DNA from: Achromobacter sp. B7
Lineage (GTDB): Bacteria > Pseudomonadota > Gammaproteobacteria > Burkholderiales > Burkholderiaceae_B
DNA: 64,000 nt
Assembly (NCBI RefSeq): GCF_003600685.1
Contig: NZ_CP032084.1
Coordinates: 3,844,001-3,908,000 of the forward strand
Reading direction: 5' to 3'
Under the pieces are notes generated by a model. That model saw only the letters and a list, made by a program, of their open reading frames with translations. It did no database searches and had not been told where the DNA came from. Position numbers and translations under genes: made by a program. Below are positions 17,049-24,879 of this stretch, in pieces; position 1 is the stretch's first letter, and each line of letters starts with the position of its first letter.

Positions 17049-17864
17049 ATGACTCCGCAGGAAGACACCCTTACGCTTTCCAGGCGCTTGCGCGTGCGTC
17101 GTGACGGCCGGCGCTTACTGGCGGGGGCCGCGCTGATTCTGCTGGCGCTGGGCTTGGCCGTGGGCTGGAACCGGATGGGCGAGCGCGCGGAGGAAAAAGT
17201 CGCCACCGCTGAAATCCGCAAGGTGGCCGACACCCTGAACCAGATGGTGACGGGCGGCGACGGCGTGCCGGACAACCTGCCGTCCATCGACCCCACTCCC
17301 AAGGCGAAAGGCTTTTACGGGGAATTGGAACGCGCGATCAAGACAGTGGCCGGCGAACGCGTTGCGCAGCACAAGGCCTATCTGAATGAACTGAAAGACA
17401 TCGGCATGCCCCGGCTGCTGGACGCGCATCGGCTGGCGCTGGACACCGGGCTGGTGGAAAGCCGCATGATTCTTGAGCTTGCCGAGCGGCTGGTGCCGAA
17501 GTACCGCGATCAGAGCATGCAGGTGCTGAAAGACATGCCTGACCTGATCCGGTCCCTGGCCATCCGCGAACCCGAAAAGCAGAAAATGATGGCGACGCTG
17601 ACGTCTACGCTGGCGCGGCGCAGCGACAGCCTGGGCAAGGTCTGGTTGTTGGAAACGCGCATCCTGCAAGAGTTTGGCCAGATGATCACGCTGCTGGATG
17701 ACAACCGTCAGTATTGGTACGCGGATCACGACGAACTGATGTTCGAACGCGACGATGATCTGAAACGCTTTTACGCGCACATGGCGGCCATCAACACCAT
17801 GGCGACCGAACAGGAAAAGCTGGGCAAGCAGCAGCTGGCTAATTTGTTCTCGGCGCTGCCGTAG
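17049..17864 (+). CDS. Uncharacterised single-pass membrane protein
   Basis: 271 residues. A basic N-terminus (RRLRVRRDGRR) precedes one hydrophobic helix at about residues 23-41 (LLAGAALILLALGLAVGW), giving an N-in anchor with a mostly helical periplasmic domain. The remainder is charged and Lys/Glu/Leu-rich, with likely coiled-coil stretches (LERAIKTVAGERVAQHK, ELAERLVPKYRDQSMQ). No family is recognised. Its last codons (SALP) are themselves the first unit of an 11-bp tandem array that continues downstream. Confidence 0.75.
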   Translation: MTPQEDTLTLSRRLRVRRDGRRLLAGAALILLALGLAVGWNRMGERAEEKVATAEIRKVADTLNQMVTGGDGVPDNLPSIDPTPKAKGFYGELERAIKTVAGERVAQHKAYLNELKDIGMPRLLDAHRLALDTGLVESRMILELAERLVPKYRDQSMQVLKDMPDLIRSLAIREPEKQKMMATLTSTLARRSDSLGKVWLLETRILQEFGQMITLLDDNRQYWYADHDELMFERDDDLKRFYAHMAAINTMATEQEKLGKQQLANLFSALP

Positions 17865-17997
17865 CGTTGCCGTTGAGTTCCCGTGGTGTTGTGCCTCGGT
17901 GTTGCCGTGGTGTTGCCTCGGTGTTGCCTCGGTGTTGCCGTTGAGTTGCCGTAGCGTTGCCGTGGTGTTGCTGCGGTGTTGCCGTAGCGCTGCCCGG
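17853..17997. repeat. 11-bp degenerate tandem repeat, 13 units, containing a stop codon
   Basis: Consensus GYGTTGCCGTR. Twelve units are 11 bp and one is 13 bp (17886-17898). The first unit (GCGCTGCCGTA) is the last four codons plus part of the TAG stop of the preceding gene, and the last unit begins with the same GCGCTGCC. The array therefore looks expanded from the gene's own 3' end. Confidence 0.95.
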
Positions 17998-18020
17998 CGC
18001 CGCCGCCCCGCACCCGCCCT

Positions 18021-18218
18021 TCAGTGGCGGGAACGTGGGCGCGGGCGCTCGTTGTTGAAAGCGCTGGGGTCCGCCGGAAAATCAGGCCCATGAAACATCG
18101 AAGCCGCGTCCAGCGCGGCGCCAAGCAGCGCCTGGAACCAGCCGCGATGGCCGGGCCGGCGTGGCGACGCGTTGCCGTCTTCCCGGCGCGCGTCGGTCTG
18201 GACAGTGCGGGTGGTCAT
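18021..18218 (-). CDS. Small hypothetical protein
   Basis: 65 residues from the ATG at 18218, with a weak GAAGG upstream. The middle has a plausible amphipathic segment (GWFQALLGAALDAASMF) and the end is Arg-rich (RPRPRSRH). No family is recognised. The GC-rich context opens many chance frames, so this is tentative. Confidence 0.35.
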   Translation of the reverse strand: MTTRTVQTDARREDGNASPRRPGHRGWFQALLGAALDAASMFHGPDFPADPSAFNNERPRPRSRH

Positions 18219-18372
18219 GATTGAATCGCCTTCGCGGTCTTGCGCGGATACGTCCGTGCAAAGCAAAGCACGCGCGGACAGGACAGACGATTCTAGGCAG
18301 CCGACCGCCGCCCGCCAACGACGCGTTGGTTGAATCCTTATTACAAGCTTGGGGCGATATTGCCCGCGCGCG

Positions 18373-18798
18373 TCAGAACGGCTTGACCAGCACCAATGTC
18401 ACGATGACGCCGCAGGCAATGACGGTGAACGGCGCGTAGAAGTCCACCATCGGCGGGCGTTTCAGCGTGCCGTTGGCCATGCGACGCAGCGACGCGCTTT
18501 GGATGCCGAGCAAGGCCGACAGCGCCAAGGCAAACCCCGCCTTGACCCAAATCCAGTTCATGGCGAACCAGCCGAACGTCATGGCCAGATGCAGGCCGAT
18601 CAGCCAGGACACGACCATCGCGGGCGTCGTCACCCACAACGTCCAACGACGCAGCGCGCCAAGCATCTTGCGTTCCTTGGGCGCTTCATCGCCCTCTTGC
18701 GGCGCCGACGACAGCAGGAACAGCGAGACAAACAGCGAGCCCCCAAGCCAGGCCACCACGGCGGCCACGTGGGCCATTTTCAGCAGTTGATAAGTCAT
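18373..18798 (-). CDS. HemJ/CopD-like four-helix membrane protein
   Basis: 141 residues with four membrane helices. Opening MTYQLLKMAHVAAVVAWLGG has the conserved helix-1 histidine and tryptophan of the HemJ/CopD superfamily. A second histidine is in WLIGLHLAM and a Lys in WIWVKAGFALALSALLG. HemJ is a heme-b-associated protoporphyrinogen oxidase and CopD proteins are copper-related; sequence alone does not decide here. Length matches HemJ. Starts at 18798 and 18807 are both possible, neither with a good RBS. Confidence 0.78.
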   Translation of the reverse strand: MTYQLLKMAHVAAVVAWLGGSLFVSLFLLSSAPQEGDEAPKERKMLGALRRWTLWVTTPAMVVSWLIGLHLAMTFGWFAMNWIWVKAGFALALSALLGIQSASLRRMANGTLKRPPMVDFYAPFTVIACGVIVTLVLVKPF

Positions 18799-18922
18799 GG
18801 CCGGCATTATCGCCGGATGCGGCGGCGGGCAGTAGTCGGCTGCGGCGACAGGTCGGTCGCGCGGGATGACATGCCCGAGGGCACGACCGAGTGCACGCCG
18901 GGCCCGGCGTGCGCGGCAGGGG

Positions 18923-19984
18923 TCAGTTGCCGGTGGCGGACGCCGACGCTGCGGGGCTGGCAGCGGCGCCGCTGACGGTAGAGGAGACGCCCGCCGTGGT
19001 ACCGGTGATCGCAGCCGTGGCCGGCCCCCCGGCGCCGGTCGTAGCGCCGGTCGTAGCGCTGGCGGTCGCACCGGTCGTAGCAGCGGACGGGCTGACCGCC
19101 GACGGAGTCGAAATCGACGCGCCCGGCCCCGGCAACGCCGGAGACGTGGCGGGCGTGGCGGGCGGGGCGCCGGTTTGGGTATTGCCCGGCGTCGATGACG
19201 GCGCGGCGTGCGGCGCGTCCGCGGCGGGCTTTTGCGTGGTCGTGTCAGTGGCCTTGTCACCGGCCTTGTCACCGGCCTTATCACTGCCCTTGTCGCTGCC
19301 GGCGCCCGGCCCTGACGGCCCGTTCGCCGCAGCGGGATTCAGGGTGTCGGCGGGCGCATCCGGGGACACGACGGGATCGGCGGGCGGTGCCGGCGGCTTG
19401 GCTTGAGACGCGCGGGCGCGCGGGCTTGGCGGTACGTGCGGGGCGGCGGCGGCTTCCGCGTCGGGCAGGAAGCGCTGCAACAGCTGGAAAAAGCCTTCGT
19501 AGAATTTCGGACGCGACACCGTCTGGCTAGCCGTTTTGACCAGCGAGTCGTCGCTGGAGCCGAACGGCATCGACACCTGGCCCAGCACGCTGACGCCCAC
19601 GCTGGCCGAGCTGGAAGTGCGCTTGATCGAATAGCGGTCTTGCACCGCGTTGGCAAACACCGTGGCGCGCTGGTTGGCGCTGCCGTCCGAGGCGCAGTCG
19701 ATATTGAAATTGATCTGCGTGTGCAACCCGTCTTCACCCTGGAAGTTCTTGTGCCCGGACACGCGGGCCGCGTCGAAGCGGTCGATGTTGTAGCCCTGGC
19801 TCAGCAAGGCGCGGCGGCCCGCATCGCAAGCGGTGGTGCTGGCCGTGGGGAAGGTGCGCGAGAACACGTCGTTCTGTGTGAAGTCTTCCCGTTCGTAGGC
19901 CGGCTTGGGTGAACTGCATCCCGCAAGGATCGCCGTCAGGCAGACAAACAGGGCAACGGGCAGACGACGGGTAACGCAAGGCAT
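18923..19984 (-). CDS. DUF2242-family lipoprotein with long low-complexity tail
   Basis: 353 residues. A lipoprotein signal peptide ends in the lipobox LAGC at about residue 22. The DUF2242-type domain spans roughly residues 28-165 (YEREDFTQNDVFSRTF, CDAGRRALLSQGYNIDRFD, FYEGFFQLLQRFLPD). From ~175 the protein is Pro/Ala/Thr/Gly-rich to the end, with the block DKGSDKAGDKAGDKATD encoded by a 12-bp repeat and an ATTGATASATTGATTGAGG stretch. Likely outer-membrane anchored with a flexible periplasmic tail. Function of the family is unknown. Confidence 0.85.
   Translation of the reverse strand: MPCVTRRLPVALFVCLTAILAGCSSPKPAYEREDFTQNDVFSRTFPTASTTACDAGRRALLSQGYNIDRFDAARVSGHKNFQGEDGLHTQINFNIDCASDGSANQRATVFANAVQDRYSIKRTSSSASVGVSVLGQVSMPFGSSDDSLVKTASQTVSRPKFYEGFFQLLQRFLPDAEAAAAPHVPPSPRARASQAKPPAPPADPVVSPDAPADTLNPAAANGPSGPGAGSDKGSDKAGDKAGDKATDTTTQKPAADAPHAAPSSTPGNTQTGAPPATPATSPALPGPGASISTPSAVSPSAATTGATASATTGATTGAGGPATAAITGTTAGVSSTVSGAAASPAASASATGN
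19244..19303. repeat. 12-bp in-frame tandem repeat in the DUF2242 gene
   Basis: Five units of GTCACCGGCCTT type in 12-bp register. On the minus strand they encode a four-residue GDKA/GSDK repeat in the lipoprotein tail. A weaker Ala/Thr/Gly-coding repeat lies at about 19026-19092 in the same gene. Confidence 0.85.
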
Positions 19985-20079
19985 GAGGGGTCCGGCTTTA
20001 GGCGTAAAGCGGGCATTATCGGCCAGGAAGGGGGCGGCTGGCGAATCTCGCCTGCCCCGCGTGATCCCTTGAAACAGTT

Positions 20080-21465
20080 TTAACGGGGCCGGGGCGACAG
20101 CACAGTTCCGACCCCGTTTTCTGCACGCCCTTCCTCTTGCCCCAGGCTGCGCCGATAGCTGGCGCAACCCGCCGCCAGCAGCAACACGCACAGCACCGTG
20201 GCCACGCCAATCAGCAGCGATAAGGACTGCCCGACCGCCGCCGGATTCTTGAACAGACGATCGGTCAACAAAGCCACCGCCGTCGTCCCCAGCCCCAGGC
20301 CGATCAAATTGGAGATCAACAGGAACAGCGCCGACACCTGCGCGCGGATCTGGTTGGGCGGCAATATCTGCATGGCCGCCGTGGACGTCGGCATGGGAAA
20401 GGACGCAAAGAACATCGCGGGCAGCAACAGCGCCACCGACGCCGCCAAGCTGTCCACCTGCGTGAACGCCACGGCGGGCAGCGCCATGCCGACCGCCCCG
20501 ATCACGCCCGCCCGCAGCGGCGCATCGCGATAGCCGCGCTTGGCCAGCGCGTCCATCAGCCAGCCGCCGCAAAATACGCCCGCCGTATTGGCCACCAGCA
20601 CTACGACACCCAGCATGTAGCCCACATCCACCGGCGACATGCCGAACTTGCGCATGTAGAAAGCGGGCGTCCAACCCAACAGGGCAAACAGCACCATGGC
20701 ATAGAACGAAAAGCCCAGGTAGTGGCAAAAGAACGTGCGGCGATGGCGGCCCAGGAAACGGAACGTGTCGCCCACCGTAGGCTTGTGCGCGTGGCCGTCT
20801 GCGCTACGGCGCAAGCCCAGGCGCTGCGGATCGCGCACCGTCAGCAGGATAACCAGCGCCACCAGCAGGCCCGGCAGGCCCACGATGAAAAACGTGACCT
20901 GCCACGGCCGCATCGCGCCGACCCACGGCACCACCACGCTGTCCACGCTTTTAAGCAGGTTGATGACATAGCCGCCGATCAAAAACGCCATGCCGCCACC
21001 AATGAACGAGCCGATCGAATAGATGCCGACGGCGCGGCCCAGCTTGTCGCGCGGAAACATATCGCTAAGCATGGAATACGTGGCGGGTGACAAGGCGGCC
21101 TCGCCCACGCCCACCCCGATGCGCGCCAGGAACATGTGCGCAAAGCTGCGCGACAGGCCACAGGCGGCAGTGGCCAGGCTCCAGAACGCCACGCCGATGG
21201 CAATGATTTTCGGACGCGAATAGCGGTCGGCCAACAAGGCGATGGGGATGCCCATGACGGCGTAGAACAGCGAGAACGCCAAGCCGTGCAGCAGGCTGAA
21301 CTGCGTGTCGGACAGTTGCAGATCGTGCTTGATGGGTTCGATCATCAGCGCCAGGATCTGTCTGTCGACGAAGGAAAATATGTACGCTAGCATGCATATC
21401 ACGACGACGTACCACTCGTAGGCGTAGCTTCGTTTCGTCAGTGGCGGCAGCGTCGCGTCAGTCAT
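20080..21465 (-). CDS. MFS transporter (Spinster-like)
   Basis: 461 residues, 12 predicted helices. Helix 1 carries FVDRQILALMIEPIKHDLQLSD, and the loop 2-3 signature is LLADRYSRPKIIAIG. The FLARIGVGVGEAALSPATYSMLSDMFP block is characteristic of the Spinster/spns-type MFS group. Probably an inner-membrane importer or exporter of an organic anion; the substrate is unknown. It is divergent from an AraC regulator (21569) that likely controls it together with the two dehydrogenase genes behind the regulator. Confidence 0.92.
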   Translation of the reverse strand: MTDATLPPLTKRSYAYEWYVVVICMLAYIFSFVDRQILALMIEPIKHDLQLSDTQFSLLHGLAFSLFYAVMGIPIALLADRYSRPKIIAIGVAFWSLATAACGLSRSFAHMFLARIGVGVGEAALSPATYSMLSDMFPRDKLGRAVGIYSIGSFIGGGMAFLIGGYVINLLKSVDSVVVPWVGAMRPWQVTFFIVGLPGLLVALVILLTVRDPQRLGLRRSADGHAHKPTVGDTFRFLGRHRRTFFCHYLGFSFYAMVLFALLGWTPAFYMRKFGMSPVDVGYMLGVVVLVANTAGVFCGGWLMDALAKRGYRDAPLRAGVIGAVGMALPAVAFTQVDSLAASVALLLPAMFFASFPMPTSTAAMQILPPNQIRAQVSALFLLISNLIGLGLGTTAVALLTDRLFKNPAAVGQSLSLLIGVATVLCVLLLAAGCASYRRSLGQEEGRAENGVGTVLSPRPR

Positions 21466-21568
21466 GTTTTTCCCTTGTTTTCCTTAGTCTTGTCCATCGT
21501 TTGTAGGTCTTTGCGCAGCGGGACTCTATACGCCGCGCGCAACGACTATTCCCACCGCGCAGGAAAGC

Positions 21569-22552
21569 ATGTTCAACGACACCTATCCGCTGAACCGCCA
21601 TTGCTTGCTGGACTCGGGCAACGCCGCCGAGGTCAAGGACCAGGTCAGCCAGCACCTCTGGTCGCACCGCATGTGCGTGGCTCAGGGCAAACCCTTGCAA
21701 TCGCGGCTGTATGGCGTGTTCTTCGGCAACGCGGCGCTGTTTGACCTGCACTACGGCGCCGAAGTCGAAATCGACGCGGGCGACATCTCCAGCTACTACC
21801 TGATCCGCATCACGCTGCAAGGCTCGGGCCTGGTCACGCTGGGCAAGCGCAGTGCGTCCATGCAAGCGGGCAGCCTCACCATTTCGTCGCCGTCGGAACC
21901 CAGCGTGATCAGCATCGGCCGCGACTGCCGCAACCTGATCCTGCGTGTCGAGCGGCAAGCGCTGGAACATCAATTGCAGCGCCTGCTGGACCGCCCCATC
22001 AAGCACGCGCTGGTGTTCGACCTGGAAGCGCCGCCCGATTCCCCCGGCCTTGCCGCCGTGCGCGAAACACTGGACTACCTATGCCGCCTTTATCAGCACC
22101 CCGCCATTGACGGCGTCACGCAGACGCTTGCGGCCGGCTTTTCCGACTACCTGCTGGCGCTGCTGCTGACCCAAGTGCCGCACAACTATTCCGACGCGTT
22201 GCGCGCCGACCACCGCCAGCCCCTGCCTCAGCATGTGCGCGCCGCGCGCGACTACATCGAAAGCCATGTCGACGAAGCGATTTCATTGGCGGACCTGGCG
22301 GCGCACTGCGGCGTGTCGGTGCGAACGCTGCAAAACGGCTTCACGCAGTTTCTCAAGCAAAGCCCCAGCGACTACGTGCGCAACCACCGCCTGGCCCTGG
22401 TGCACGCCGCGCTGGAACAGGCGCGCGGCGGCGACAGCGTGACCGATATCCTGCTGCGCCACGGCGTCAGCAGCTTCGGCCATTTCGCCACGCATTACCG
22501 CAAGCGCTACGGCTGCCTGCCGTCGGACACGCTGCGTCGGCCTCGCCCCTGA
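21569..22552 (+). CDS. AraC-family transcriptional regulator
   Basis: 327 residues. The N-terminal ~190 residues are a cupin-like ligand domain (ITLQGSGLVTLGKRSASMQAG). The C-terminal ~100 are the double helix-turn-helix: YIESHVDEAISLADLAAHCG, RTLQNGFTQFLKQSPSDYVR and a second HTH ending in FGHFATHYRKRYGCLPS. The layout resembles regulators of aromatic-degradation genes. It lies between the divergent MFS gene and the co-directional opine-dehydrogenase-like gene (172 nt). Confidence 0.92.
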   Translation: MFNDTYPLNRHCLLDSGNAAEVKDQVSQHLWSHRMCVAQGKPLQSRLYGVFFGNAALFDLHYGAEVEIDAGDISSYYLIRITLQGSGLVTLGKRSASMQAGSLTISSPSEPSVISIGRDCRNLILRVERQALEHQLQRLLDRPIKHALVFDLEAPPDSPGLAAVRETLDYLCRLYQHPAIDGVTQTLAAGFSDYLLALLLTQVPHNYSDALRADHRQPLPQHVRAARDYIESHVDEAISLADLAAHCGVSVRTLQNGFTQFLKQSPSDYVRNHRLALVHAALEQARGGDSVTDILLRHGVSSFGHFATHYRKRYGCLPSDTLRRPRP

Positions 22553-22724
22553 CGCGCCGTCGCACTCCCCGGCAAGCACCTGCGTTGTCCCCTGCCCACG
22601 CGGCCGCGACACGCTGCCTGCGCTGCCCAAATCCCTTGCCGGATCGGAACGGAGCTTGCGCGTTTGGCGCAGCCCAGGCGCCACGCCGTCGCTAGGATCA
22701 AGCCTTCAAAGAAGGAGCTTGATC

Positions 22725-23822
22725 ATGCGAATCAGCGTAATTGGCGGCGGCCACGGCTGCTACGCGGCCGCGGCCGAACTAGCCGAAAACGGACACGAGG
22801 TGTGCTGGTGGCGCCGCGACGACGCCGCGTTCGACGGCTTGCGACAGGCCGGCGCGCTGACCGTCACCGACTATCGCGGCACGCGCCAGGTTCCGTTGGG
22901 CCAGGGTCCCGGCCACCTGGCGCTGCAAGGCTCGCTGAAGGCCGCGCTGACTGACGCGCGGGTTGTCGTCATCCCCCTGCCCTCGACCACGCACGATGCG
23001 CTGGCGCCCATGCTGGCCCCGCTGTTGCAGGACGGGCAGGTGGTGTTCCTGCCGCCCGGCACCTTTGGCAGCTACCTGTTTGCGCGCGCGCAGCGGGACG
23101 CCGGCAATACCGCCCGCGTGGCGTTTGCCGAGACGGGCACCCTGCCCTACCTGGCGCGCAAGCACGGCAACACGGTCGTCATCAGCGGCTACGCCACGCG
23201 CTTGCCCACCGGCGTGTTCCCCAGCCGGCTGACCGACGACGCGCTGGCGTTGCTGGGCCAGGTCTACCCCAGCATCGAGCCCATCGAAGACGGATTGGCG
23301 GGCGCCTTGATGAACGCCGGCCCCATCATCCATCCGCCGCTCATCATGATGAACGCGGGCCCCCTGGAGCATTTCGATAAGTGGGACATCCACAACGAAG
23401 GCACCCAGCCATCAATCCGCCGCGTTACCGACGCGCTGGACGCCGAACGCATCGCCATCCGCGAGGCGCTGGGCTATGCCGCGCCGCACTTTCCGCTGGC
23501 CGACCACTACGCCACGGAAGGCGATGAATGGATGTACGGCCGTGGCGCGCACGGCAAGCTGACCGACAGTGGCGACTGGCGTGAAGCCATCGACCTGCAC
23601 ACGCACCGCTACATGCTTGAGGACACGCGGCTTGGCCTGTCCTTGCTGGTGTCCACGGGGCGCTGGGCGGGCGTACCGACGCCGGTGGCGCAAGGCTTGC
23701 TAAGCATTGCCGGCGCCATCACCGGCCGCGATCTTTACGCCGAGGGCCGCACGCTGGAAAGTCTCGGCCTGGAGCGCCTGTCGCGCGCCGGCATGGCGGA
23801 ATTGCTGGAACAAGGATGCTGA
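22725..23822 (+). CDS. NAD/NADP octopine/nopaline dehydrogenase family protein
   Basis: 365 residues from the ATG at 22725, with GAAGGAG 7-13 nt upstream. The Rossmann opening is ISVIGGGHGCYAAAAELAEN. A central block with LPSTTHDALAPML is followed by the family's catalytic domain, with MNAGPIIHPPLIMMNAG and the HTHRYMLEDTRLGLSLL segment. Family members reduce or oxidise N-(carboxyalkyl) amino acids (opines) or related 2-hydroxy/2-keto substrates. The next gene, another NAD-dependent dehydrogenase, starts 2 nt after this stop, so the two enzymes are probably sequential steps. The substrate is unknown. Confidence 0.85.
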   Translation: MRISVIGGGHGCYAAAAELAENGHEVCWWRRDDAAFDGLRQAGALTVTDYRGTRQVPLGQGPGHLALQGSLKAALTDARVVVIPLPSTTHDALAPMLAPLLQDGQVVFLPPGTFGSYLFARAQRDAGNTARVAFAETGTLPYLARKHGNTVVISGYATRLPTGVFPSRLTDDALALLGQVYPSIEPIEDGLAGALMNAGPIIHPPLIMMNAGPLEHFDKWDIHNEGTQPSIRRVTDALDAERIAIREALGYAAPHFPLADHYATEGDEWMYGRGAHGKLTDSGDWREAIDLHTHRYMLEDTRLGLSLLVSTGRWAGVPTPVAQGLLSIAGAITGRDLYAEGRTLESLGLERLSRAGMAELLEQGC

Positions 23823-23824
23823 CC

Positions 23825-24826
23825 ATGGAAGACAGAATCTGCGTGATCGGCGCCGGGCGCATGGGGGAAGGCATCACGCTGTCGTACATCCACGCGGGAC
23901 GCGCCGTGACACTGGTCGACATCAAGCCCAGGACTCAGGCGGAACAAGCCGATCACCACGCGCGCGTGCTGGCGAACCTGCGGCGCGAATTGGGCGCGCT
24001 AAGCCGGCTTGGCCTGCTGGATGACCAGCAGGCCGAGACCGCCATGCAGCGCGTGCGCCTGTGCGGCCGCGACGACGCCGTGGCCGACCTGCAACGCGCG
24101 CGCATCATCTTCGAAGCCGTGCCGGAACGCCTGGACGCCAAGCGCGACACCTTCGCCTGGCTGGGCCGCGTGTGCGCGCCGGACACCGTTATTGCGTCAA
24201 CCACGTCCACGTTCCTGGTGACCGGGCTGGCCGAATTGATGCCGGGCCCCGAGCGTTTTTTGAACGCGCACTGGCTCAACCCCGCCTATCTGATACCGCT
24301 GGTCGAAGTCAGCGCCGGGCCGCGCACCGCCGACGCCGCCCTGCAAGCGTTGCTGGCCGTGCTGCGCCAAGCCGGCAAGACGCCCGTGCAATGCGCGCCC
24401 ACGGCGGGCTACATCGTGCCACGCATCCAGGCCCTGGCCATGAACGAGGCCGCGCGCATGGTCGAGGAAGGCGTGGCCAGCGCCGAAGATATCGACACCG
24501 CCGTGCGTCTGGGATTCGGCTTGCGGTTTTCGGTGCTGGGCCTGTTGGAGTTCATCGACTGGGGCGGCGGCGACATTCTGTACTACGCATCGCGCTACCT
24601 TGAAGCCCAGATCGGCCCACGCTTTGCATCGCCCGATGTCATCGCCAAAAACATGGAGCAAGGCCGCAACGGCTTGCGCGATGGCAAGGGCTTCTACGAC
24701 TACGCCGACCTGGACGTGGACGCCTACAAGATGCAGCGCCTGGGACAGCTGTGCAAAAGGCTGGAGGTCATGGGGCTATTGCCGCGTTTTGATGGAGCCC
24801 ACACGGCGGCGGGTACGGAAGCTTGA
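23825..24826 (+). CDS. 3-hydroxyacyl-CoA dehydrogenase family protein
   Basis: 333 residues. NAD motif ICVIGAGRMGEGITLSYIHAG at residues ~4-24, then IIFEAVPERLDAKRDTFAWL, the catalytic-region NAHWLNPAYLIPLVEV (His and Asn) and the C-terminal 3HCDH domain (GYIVPRIQALAMNEAARMVEEG). Length fits single-function members such as 3-hydroxybutyryl-CoA, L-carnitine or L-gulonate dehydrogenases. Start 23825 has AAGGA 8 nt upstream, inside the end of the previous gene; an ATG at 23816 overlapping that stop is possible. Likely the second enzyme of a short operon with the opine-dehydrogenase-like gene. Confidence 0.88.
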   Translation: MEDRICVIGAGRMGEGITLSYIHAGRAVTLVDIKPRTQAEQADHHARVLANLRRELGALSRLGLLDDQQAETAMQRVRLCGRDDAVADLQRARIIFEAVPERLDAKRDTFAWLGRVCAPDTVIASTTSTFLVTGLAELMPGPERFLNAHWLNPAYLIPLVEVSAGPRTADAALQALLAVLRQAGKTPVQCAPTAGYIVPRIQALAMNEAARMVEEGVASAEDIDTAVRLGFGLRFSVLGLLEFIDWGGGDILYYASRYLEAQIGPRFASPDVIAKNMEQGRNGLRDGKGFYDYADLDVDAYKMQRLGQLCKRLEVMGLLPRFDGAHTAAGTEA

Positions 24827-24879
24827 CGGCTGACAGGGGCCGGCCACGGCCTTCGGCCTGCCACTGTCTTCTGCCTGTT

